Made by a program: the position numbers and the translations under genes
From: Nostocales cyanobacterium
GTDB taxonomy: Bacteria > Cyanobacteriota > Cyanobacteriia > Cyanobacteriales > Nostocaceae
Direction of reading: 5' to 3'
NCBI GenBank assembly: GCA_004292695.1
Contig: RDXV01000034.1
Location: 1 to 35,091 of the forward strand
DNA length: 35,091 nt
In this document: one piece after another, positions 14,540 through 21,657 of the stretch
Layout: the number at the start of each line of letters is the position of its first letter
Numbering within the stretch: the stretch's first letter is position 1
Notes under the pieces: generated by a model
The model's input: the letters and a program-made list of their open reading frames with translations, nothing else
Databases searched by the model: none
What the model was told of the DNA's origin: nothing

Positions 14540-15817
14540 ATGAATTACCTTTACACTCTGCTATATTGCTTCAGCATTATTATCATCAACCCGCTAGGAA
14601 CAATGCGGGGCGAAATTTGGACACAACCAAAGGTATTTGTCATTTTTTTAATTTGCATCTTCAATTTATTAATTCTCTGGGATGCCAGACACGATATTAA
14701 AATTACCTATAACTGGAAAATCAGCAAATTATTGTGGCAAATATTTCTAGGAATTGCCCTCATTTCCACAATTCAAAGTCCCTTTCCCTTGCGTTCCCTC
14801 TTAGGACAAGAACAAATGGGTGATGGCTTACTTTACTGGTTATTAATCGCTATATTTTCCCTTAGCAATAATCTCCTCATCAAACAACATCCAGAACTTG
14901 CCCGTTTTCAACTTCAAGGTTTAGTAATTGGTGGAGTAATTCTAGCACTTAGCATTTTTCCCCAAGTGATAAACTGGAAAATTGACTACACAGCTACAAC
15001 TGGTAAATTAATCCAAGACAACATTTTACAAAGTACAATTTTTCAAAATCAACAACCAATAGGTTTATATTCCCATCGTGGTCATACTTCTTTTGTTCTC
15101 GCAGCAATAGCGGTAATTACATTTATTGGTTGGCAATGGCGATGGATCAATACAAAATTTGCTATGATTGCAGGTATTCTCATTATTCCAGCGTTAATAC
15201 TCTCCCAAACTAGGACAGGAATTTTAGCTTTATTAATAGCAACTATTTATCTGTTAGGACGTAAATATTATAAATTATTAATTCCTGTGACATTAATATG
15301 TTTATTAATAATTACCATCACCACTTACAGCAGATATACAAATAAATTACCACCTATTCAACAAATGACATTAGATAGAGTTCATTTGTGGCAAATAGCA
15401 AATTATGGCATTCGTCAACGTCCTTTTTTCGGATGGGGGAGTGATGGTTACGGTGTTGCTTTTGCTGATATTTATAGTAGTGTGATGTCAGGTAAGTTAA
15501 CTCGTTTAGGTGATTTTCACTTTGAATATCGAGACAAAAAAGGGCAGATGCAAACTAAGCAACTACCCACAACAAAAGCACATAATTTATTTTTAGATAC
15601 ATCCTTATCTGTAGGTTTACTTGGTTTAGCTGCCTATTTATGTCTATTAGGATGGTGTTTTTTCCAAGTAATTAAATCACCATATCGGGGGATGGAAGCC
15701 TTATTAATAGGTTATCTTGCTTTTAGTTTCACTTGGTTTGAATGCGCCCAATTTACCCATTTAGCATGGTGGGCGCTTAGTTATCCGTCACCTACCAATA
15801 GCCTTGATTTTTTGTAA
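14540..15817 (+). CDS. O-antigen ligase family (Wzy_C-like) membrane protein
   Basis: The 425-residue polytopic protein has about ten hydrophobic helices. Family landmarks: LGQEQMGDGLLYWLL, a loop with YSHRGHTSFVLAAIAVI, LSQTRTGILALLIA, RPFFGWGSDGYGVAF and the periplasmic-loop end AHNLFLDTSLSVGLLGLAAYL. Wzy_C proteins transfer undecaprenyl-linked glycans, either as O-antigen ligases or polymerases or, in the PglL/PilO group, onto Ser/Thr of exported proteins. Which one applies cannot be decided from sequence. AAGGA lies 9 bp before the ATG, inside the B3 stop region. The 3' end overlaps the convergent gene by 30 bp. Its first 29 bp recur at 9274 and 12249. Confidence 0.85.
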   Translation: MNYLYTLLYCFSIIIINPLGTMRGEIWTQPKVFVIFLICIFNLLILWDARHDIKITYNWKISKLLWQIFLGIALISTIQSPFPLRSLLGQEQMGDGLLYWLLIAIFSLSNNLLIKQHPELARFQLQGLVIGGVILALSIFPQVINWKIDYTATTGKLIQDNILQSTIFQNQQPIGLYSHRGHTSFVLAAIAVITFIGWQWRWINTKFAMIAGILIIPALILSQTRTGILALLIATIYLLGRKYYKLLIPVTLICLLIITITTYSRYTNKLPPIQQMTLDRVHLWQIANYGIRQRPFFGWGSDGYGVAFADIYSSVMSGKLTRLGDFHFEYRDKKGQMQTKQLPTTKAHNLFLDTSLSVGLLGLAAYLCLLGWCFFQVIKSPYRGMEALLIGYLAFSFTWFECAQFTHLAWWALSYPSPTNSLDFL

Positions 15818-18103
15818 CTCCTGCCATCTTTGCAATAAATTCTGGTAATTAGGATCACTACCACCATAACGCCAACTTACATAAGCCTGGCAAATTTGAT
15901 CAATGACTTCCGCAGTTTCTTGAGAATGTTGACTGTAGGAAACTTGAGCATATTCTAAAGGTGTCTGCGCTGGATGTTTACCTAAACCTTTTTGGGCAGT
16001 CCACTGTAACATTTGTTGATATAGTCTTTCCATTGGTGGTAATTTCTTTAAGAAACGACGGTTTAACCATTGTTTCCACTGTACCCAACCTAACCAACCA
16101 AAAAAGGCAATTGTGGTACTAACAATTAAACCTGTGAAAATGCCTATCCAACCTCTAGAGAATAAACCAAAGAACCAGGCGATCGCCCTAAATAACCAAG
16201 TAAACAAAGTCCCAAACAAACCATTCAGAAAACCAGTCACAGGAGAAGGCAACCAACCCGCTACCCAATTCCAAAATTGACGTAAAACACTAAAAGTTTG
16301 ATATTCCTCAATAGAAGGGGGAATTAAAGGATGATTAGGAATAGGATCAAAAGCAAACCAACCATAACTAGGGAAATACACCTCAGTCATCGCGTAAGCA
16401 TCGGTATTTTTGACAATATACATCCCCGTAAATGGATTAAATTCCCCTGGTGCAAACCCAGCCACCAACCGCGCCGGAATACCGATAGAACGCAACATTA
16501 CTGTTAACACAGTAGAAAAATGATCTGGGTAGCCACCCTGTTGTTTAAACAAAAAAGTCTCTACCAAATCATCATTTTCACCCATATATGGTAAACCAAA
16601 AGGATCTTCAGGAATAGCATAATTTTGTTTAAGATACTGAGCTAAATAAAGAGCTTTTTCATAAGCAGAATCTAAACTTTTAGTATCTTGAGAACGAGAG
16701 ACTCTTTCTTGGTTGTAATTATTGAGAATTTCTTCAGTTTTTGCCCTCACTTGATCTTGAATTTCTGGAGGCATTTGTAAATAGAAATCTTTAATTTCTT
16801 GGGGATACTCAGAACCAGCTTGACCTAATAAAGTCCGATTCCGATAGGGAACTTCTGATAATACAGTGTAAGTCATACCGTCGGATAAATTTACAGGCGA
16901 TCGCAAACCCCCCTCCTTATCCACAGCAATCACAGGACCAGGAAAATAGATAGCCTTGGGATAAGATAAAGCAGGGATCAAATTTGGTAAATCTGCAACC
17001 ACATTAAAAGTCTGTACCACCTCCCTAGTCAGAGTCTTCATAATGGGTAGATTCAGATCAATGCGATAGGACCAAGAAGGTCTTCTCACCGTAGTCACAT
17101 CTTCATTCCGAGAAATTTTCCAACCCTTACCGGTATACTGATCAAAAGCCAAAACCCGCCAAAAACCCTCAGATTGGGATCTCACCCGCATCACCACCTT
17201 GGGTTTCATTTCCCCCCGTAGATTTTGGTTCATTTCACTATTAAAACCGTAGTAGAAATTACTATCTACCTCCCCCGGTTCACCACTACCCCCTTGGCCA
17301 TCACCGTTGCCATTACCACCTCTACCTCCCCGTACATAACCAGGATTATCAATATTGCGTCCGTCAAAATCATCATCAACCTGAATCGGCGCACTGACAG
17401 GGAAAGAACGTAATTGATAACCAGGAAAGCGGGGTAAAACCGCAAAAATGCCCAACCCCAAAGCTATAACCAGGGAAAAATTAACAACCACAACTTTCAC
17501 ATTAGCTGGGGAAATATTCTTAATTGCAAAATTCTCTTTTTTTAAAGGCTTTAAACCCAACCGGGAACGATAATCTAAAACTAAAGTCGGCAAAGCCATG
17601 ATTAAAAACACCAGCAACACCGGCGCGAATGCCATCGTTTGACTCAGTGTTGCCGCTACCCCCAAAAGTATCAAACCGATAACAATGGAATAACCTAAAT
17701 CCTTACGGCGGGGAGTATCAAAACTGTGTAATACTTGTAGCTCGATCAATAACTGAGCTAAATTTAACCGTGTATCATTCCACTCACCTATAAACCGCCC
17801 AAAAAAAGCGCCTAGAGCTACTAACATTCCTATGGCAATGCAAAATTTTATGGGAACATTAGCATTACGGCGGCGGTAGTAACTCCAAATTGCACCAACT
17901 GTACTCACAGGGACTGCCCAAAAACTAAAAGTAGTATCCGATGCAATATCTGTGGCAACAGTTCCTAAAATTACCAGACCTAGCACTAATACCCGTAAAG
18001 AGATAGAATCTTCCACTTCTTTTGAAGATGGCTTTTGTCTACTAACTGGTTCACCACTCACGGGTAAGCGCCAAAACCTTTTCATCCTGGATAGATTTAG
18101 CAT
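15788..18103 (-). CDS. TgpA-like transglutaminase-fold membrane protein with degenerate catalytic site
   Basis: Architecture: five or six N-terminal membrane helices (TgpA_N/DUF3488-like), a long extracytoplasmic part with a Gly-rich insert, a transglutaminase core, a further hydrophobic helix (WIGIFTGLIVSTTIAFFGWL) and a C-terminal DUF4129-like cytoplasmic tail (TPLEYAQVSYSQHSQETAEVI). In active members the core reads GYCEHF, DAHAW and DP. Here it is GGYPDHFS (Pro526 for Cys), DAYAM (Tyr570 for His) and FDP (Asp586 kept). A normal thiol acyl-transfer reaction is therefore unlikely; a binding or scaffold role at the envelope is possible. Start: the frame is open to 18145; Met at 18103 or 18085 (MKRFWRLP) fits better. 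The residue numbers use 18103. Confidence 0.8.
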   Translation of the reverse strand: MLNLSRMKRFWRLPVSGEPVSRQKPSSKEVEDSISLRVLVLGLVILGTVATDIASDTTFSFWAVPVSTVGAIWSYYRRRNANVPIKFCIAIGMLVALGAFFGRFIGEWNDTRLNLAQLLIELQVLHSFDTPRRKDLGYSIVIGLILLGVAATLSQTMAFAPVLLVFLIMALPTLVLDYRSRLGLKPLKKENFAIKNISPANVKVVVVNFSLVIALGLGIFAVLPRFPGYQLRSFPVSAPIQVDDDFDGRNIDNPGYVRGGRGGNGNGDGQGGSGEPGEVDSNFYYGFNSEMNQNLRGEMKPKVVMRVRSQSEGFWRVLAFDQYTGKGWKISRNEDVTTVRRPSWSYRIDLNLPIMKTLTREVVQTFNVVADLPNLIPALSYPKAIYFPGPVIAVDKEGGLRSPVNLSDGMTYTVLSEVPYRNRTLLGQAGSEYPQEIKDFYLQMPPEIQDQVRAKTEEILNNYNQERVSRSQDTKSLDSAYEKALYLAQYLKQNYAIPEDPFGLPYMGENDDLVETFLFKQQGGYPDHFSTVLTVMLRSIGIPARLVAGFAPGEFNPFTGMYIVKNTDAYAMTEVYFPSYGWFAFDPIPNHPLIPPSIEEYQTFSVLRQFWNWVAGWLPSPVTGFLNGLFGTLFTWLFRAIAWFFGLFSRGWIGIFTGLIVSTTIAFFGWLGWVQWKQWLNRRFLKKLPPMERLYQQMLQWTAQKGLGKHPAQTPLEYAQVSYSQHSQETAEVIDQICQAYVSWRYGGSDPNYQNLLQRWQELQKIKAIGR

Positions 18104-18423
18104 TGTGAAGTAAGTATAACTATGGTGTAAAAGCGACGGACACAATATGAGATACGAAAACTGATGATCTTGTCTTCAATCTTAGCTTGGCAATATCCTA
18201 GACTGAGAAGACCTGGGTTAATCTCAGCGGATATACTCAACCCATAATTGTTGTCCTGCTCATAGTTACTTACTTTGACATTCCTTGACCTGATGGTACA
18301 AGGATTTTGGGGTTAAATCTTGCCTAATCTGTCTTTGTGCAAAGAGGAGTAAATTTAAAACCCAGGATTATCATTTTTTATCAGTGTTTATCAACTAAAA
18401 GGTTTTAGCCGTTTTGATTTTAA

Positions 18424-19200
18424 TTAGACAGTCAGATTGATAGCTAACAACAATGGCTGTTGTTCTAAACCTGGAAATTCAATTTCCAAAGTGTAGTTAT
18501 GGTTAGTTGCTGGACAGTCTAATTCTAAACTGACTGTATCAGCATTTTCAGATGTCGCAGTAGCCTGATTACCATTTCCTTGTAATTTGAGTTTAGCAGC
18601 GGTGGGTAGTTCGCTGTGAACACGCAACTTTAAGGATCTTCCTAGTGACTGTACTTCAACTCTGATAATTAAAGCACCAGCGTTAGTTTGCCACTGTTGT
18701 TCAACTACAGGGTTAGTCAAGGAAATTGGTAAAGTCAGATTTTCTAGCAGTTGTTTAGCTGCCATTAATGACAGTGCCATTTGTTGACGTGGTTGTAAGT
18801 CTGAGTAATCTTTCTGAAGACTGGGCATTGTTTCCATTGCGTCTACAGAACGATAGGAAGTTCTCAGCACTAAACCAGCCACATCATTAATTGACTGATA
18901 ATCTTCCGGGAAAAAGCTTTCCACCGCCTGGATTAATTTTGGACCCAAGGGTAAGGAAGAAGTCAATAATGACTGACATCTTTCCATTAACTGCTGAAAA
19001 ATCCCATCTGGTAAAGCCACAGGTAGATTGAGTTTAGATTGCTGTGCCAACCACCCCCAGGCAGGAACTAAAGCAATCGCTGGCTCTTCCACAAATTCTG
19101 GATACTCTACTATTTGGCTTTCCCACGGGAATAAAGGTGGGTGGTTTTGGATTTCGATTTGTAACCGACGTTTAATGACGGCTTGAAAACGTTCTTGCAC
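18424..19200 (-). CDS. Conserved-looking protein of unknown function
   Basis: The 258-residue soluble protein has no signal or membrane helix and no motif I can name. The first 180 residues look mostly helical (FQAVIKRRLQIEIQ, then ALSLMAAKQLLENLTLPISL), with Pro/Trp-rich segments such as PPLFPWESQIVEYP and LVPAWGWL. The last 75 residues are beta-rich (GALIIRVEVQSLGRSLKLRV, HNYTLEIEF). It begins with GTG and has AGGAGA about 11 bp upstream. It lies 308 bp downstream of the HetZ-related gene on the same strand, so a link with that regulator is possible but the spacing argues for separate transcription. Confidence 0.7.
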   Translation of the reverse strand: MQERFQAVIKRRLQIEIQNHPPLFPWESQIVEYPEFVEEPAIALVPAWGWLAQQSKLNLPVALPDGIFQQLMERCQSLLTSSLPLGPKLIQAVESFFPEDYQSINDVAGLVLRTSYRSVDAMETMPSLQKDYSDLQPRQQMALSLMAAKQLLENLTLPISLTNPVVEQQWQTNAGALIIRVEVQSLGRSLKLRVHSELPTAAKLKLQGNGNQATATSENADTVSLELDCPATNHNYTLEIEFPGLEQQPLLLAINLTV

Positions 19201-19390
19201 AGTAGGAATTTCTCCTAGTTCAAAGGTTTGGGATTGTCCTCTCGATGGGGGATAGCTACTATTTAGACCTCTGGCAACATTTATGATCTATGTAATCATT
19301 AGTGCTGATTAGGAAATAGGCGATAATTTTTGACAAATTTGCCCTATTTACTAATTTTTACCAGAATTCTCAATCATGTAGTGTTTTCCT

Positions 19391-19440
19391 AGAGAGGGTA
19401 TTCTACCCCATCAATTTTCTCACAATCTCTTTAGAGATTC
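19391..19440 (-). terminator. Two stem-loops behind the HetZ-related gene
   Basis: AATCTCT-tt-AGAGATT (19424-19439) and GGGTA-ttc-TACCC (about 19396-19408) follow the stop codon of the gene at 19509 by about 70 bp on the minus strand. No T tract is present, so termination is only a possibility. The rest of the 308-bp gap 19201-19508 shows no gene and no clear promoter. Confidence 0.35.
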
Positions 19441-19508
19441 TCGCCGCGTTGACATGATTATTTGCCAAACAACTATTGAGACATCGGTCTAGAAAGAGTT
19501 GTGAGATA

Positions 19509-20699
19509 TTATTCATGGGTGGATGCACTAGATCCGGACACAATTGAGTTACGAATTTCCCAAGCCTGTTCTAAGGTCTTAAACCACCGTTTTTGTAGTT
19601 GTGCCATTGATAAACCCAGGGTTTTGGCTATGGTTTCGTCAGATTCGCCTTTTTGCTTTAAGTCCAGTAATGACTTTTCCTGTGCATCTAACTTATCTGT
19701 GTAAAGTTGCCATTGCTGTGGGGTTAATCCCAAGTTGGTGGGTAATGATGCTTCTAACCATTCATGGACTAATTCCCAGCGGTGTAACAACGAAAAGCGA
19801 ATGAGATGATACTTAAAACGTTGCTGTAGATAGTCCCGCTGTCTGGGAGTTAGTCCTAAAATTGATTCTATTTCCTGTGCTGATAAGTCTTGTAGTCGCA
19901 AGGCAAAGTAGTCTGCACAGTCTGACTGTTGACGCTGTTGCAGATACTCCATTAATTCCGCCGCTACTACTGTCCTCAAGGTGTCTTCTTCTGGTTCGGG
20001 CGCTGCTTGCATGGCCATGGCCGCCCTTAGCTGCTGTATGGCTGGTTCTTCCCATGAACCATCAAATTCACCACTACTGCCTTCTGAAGCCTGTTCTATG
20101 TCTACGTTGGTTTCTGGGGGCTGCTGTTGGGAAAATGTTTGCGCTCGCAGAATAATTAGCTGTTGCTGTCTGCCTGGTAGGGGAATTCGACGTTTACCAT
20201 AGCGTTCGGTAAATGCCATGTATTCGGCTAATTCTAAGAGGGTTTGGGGGCGATAAGTCGGCGGTTGTTGGTTTTCTCTCCGAAAGGCATTGAGGGCTTC
20301 TAAATAGAAGTTTTGCAAGAAGTCTTCTATCATGGTGAGTCGCCCTTGATAGCTTAATTGTCTGTTGGGCGGGTTAATATAACGATAAATGATCGCGCTC
20401 AGGGTGCTGTGCAGTTCCACCCTGCCCCGATTAGAACCTAGTTGATAGTACCTAAGACATTGTTGTAAACGATGCTTGGCTAGGGTCATTGCGGCGGTTT
20501 CTATTTCCCCTGATGCTTGAATGCGTTTACTCTCGTTACAAATCCTGAGAACTTCGCCAGAAATTCGTAATGCTACTTCCCGACAGTTTTTTTCAGCCGC
20601 CTTGGTAGTTTGTTTTAGCTCTTTGAGCAGGAATTGGAATATAACTTCCACGCCGATAGACTTATCTCCCTGAGTAGTTGCAGTTGCCGCTGAATTCAT
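19509..20699 (-). CDS. HetZ-related protein, putative DNA-binding regulator
   Basis: The 396-residue cytoplasmic protein matches my memory of the cyanobacterial HetZ-related family: VEVIFQFLLKELKQTTKAAE, then IQASGEIETAAMTLAKHRLQ, LLELAEYMAFTERYGKRRIP, DCADYFALRLQDLSAQEIE and LGLTPRQRDYLQQRFKYHLI. Both the LGLTPRQRDYLQQRF segment and the C-terminal ETIAKTLGLSMAQLQKRW look like helix-turn-helix elements of sigma-region-4 type. HetZ itself acts early in heterocyst development. The related paralogues are broader and their role is not known to me. A Glu/Gln/Pro-rich linker lies at about 195-230. The upstream region (20700-20889) shows no HetR-type palindrome. Confidence 0.65.
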   Translation of the reverse strand: MNSAATATTQGDKSIGVEVIFQFLLKELKQTTKAAEKNCREVALRISGEVLRICNESKRIQASGEIETAAMTLAKHRLQQCLRYYQLGSNRGRVELHSTLSAIIYRYINPPNRQLSYQGRLTMIEDFLQNFYLEALNAFRRENQQPPTYRPQTLLELAEYMAFTERYGKRRIPLPGRQQQLIILRAQTFSQQQPPETNVDIEQASEGSSGEFDGSWEEPAIQQLRAAMAMQAAPEPEEDTLRTVVAAELMEYLQQRQQSDCADYFALRLQDLSAQEIESILGLTPRQRDYLQQRFKYHLIRFSLLHRWELVHEWLEASLPTNLGLTPQQWQLYTDKLDAQEKSLLDLKQKGESDETIAKTLGLSMAQLQKRWFKTLEQAWEIRNSIVSGSSASTHE

Positions 20700-20889
20700 A
20701 ATCAGAATTTTAAAAATAACCTAACATACTTGATCACAACCTGTAAGGGTGTGGCTGTTAGCTTGATAGATGTTACTTATAAGCTACCAGTTATTTATGG
20801 TCAGTTGTCAGTTACCATCTCTTAGCTGTAAGTTTGACCTGTAACCTAGTTTAATATCTTGGTCATTAGTCAGGAGCTATTTACCAGCC

Positions 20890-21363
20890 ATGAAAAACAT
20901 AGAAGCACAAATTCAATCTTTGATTGAGAATGCCCCTGATGATGGTATGACACCACAACTCATGGTGACTATTGCCCCGGTTTTGAGGGCGATCGCCAGC
21001 AAGTTACGACACCCCCAGTATTATATTGTCCAAAATTTACAGGAACGTTGGGTATTAACTACACTGCGTAATAAGACGAATCCAGATATGGAAAAGCGGG
21101 TAGTTTATGCTTTCCCCAGATCACAGGATGCGGCCTTATTTCCATCTACTGCGGCTGATCCGCAAGCAATGGCTAAACCTCTGCCTGTAATTGATATTCT
21201 GTTCCAACTGGTAGCGTTAGAACCAGTAGATAGTATAGTGTTTTTTGAAACTTCTGGCACTACTGATCACACTACTGAGATATTACGTAATGATCTGCAA
21301 AAAATGATTGCTAAACGGTTGCAACAGCATCTTCCTCAACGAGTTCCTCCAGATATTGCCTGA
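20890..21363 (+). CDS. Small soluble protein of unknown function
   Basis: The 157 residues have no signal peptide, membrane helix or known motif. The pattern is an N-terminal helical part (IEAQIQSLIENA, MVTIAPVLRAIASKLRHPQY), a beta segment (YYIVQNLQERWVLTTLRN, RVVYAFPRSQDAALFP) and a C-terminal helix (LRNDLQKMIAKRLQQHL). It is transcribed away from the HetZ-related gene with 190 bp between the starts, so the two could share control. The gene ends in a strong hairpin. Codon use and composition do not stand out. I cannot propose a function. Confidence 0.75.
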   Translation: MKNIEAQIQSLIENAPDDGMTPQLMVTIAPVLRAIASKLRHPQYYIVQNLQERWVLTTLRNKTNPDMEKRVVYAFPRSQDAALFPSTAADPQAMAKPLPVIDILFQLVALEPVDSIVFFETSGTTDHTTEILRNDLQKMIAKRLQQHLPQRVPPDIA

Positions 21364-21386
21364 AAATATACGAAAATATACTGAAA

Positions 21387-21418
21387 TGTCGCTCTCAATT
21401 TCTGATATTGGAGCGACA
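21387..21418 (+). terminator. Strong stem-loop after the 20890 gene
   Basis: TGTCGCTC pairs with GAGCGACA, and after a one-base bulge CAAT pairs with ATTG around a 7-base loop, giving about 12 base pairs. It lies 23 bp after the stop codon. The sequence after it is not a T tract, so it could be a terminator of weak type or an mRNA-stabilising hairpin. Confidence 0.55.
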
Positions 21419-21657
21419 AACATCAGTAGATGCATATTTAAAATAATCTTTATTACCTGGTAATTACACATAAAACATATTTTTGATGAAAGATAAAAGT
21501 TTACTTTTATTAATATATCCATTGATATATTTTTATTGTTCGTTTTTTAGCTTTTTGAATACAGAAATCAAAACAACCGCTATTAAAAACAAAGAAATAT
21601 GATACAATGTTATACGTAATTATCTGTAACCAAAAGTAATTATATCTATCTAGTTTT

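Noticed and set aside
6569-15817. A diversity-generating retroelement as the cause of the variable interiors
   Set aside because: There is no reverse transcriptase gene and no template/variable repeat pair with adenine-biased changes. Differences include indels and whole-body divergence.
19862-20202. Plus-strand open frames of 97 and 73 codons
   Set aside because: They are antisense to the HetZ-related gene and arise from its GC-richer linker; the composition is not protein-like.
20700-20889. A HetR-binding palindrome upstream of the HetZ-related gene
   Set aside because: The region has CTGTAAGGGTGTGGC but no matching second half of a GGGG...CCCC-type dyad.
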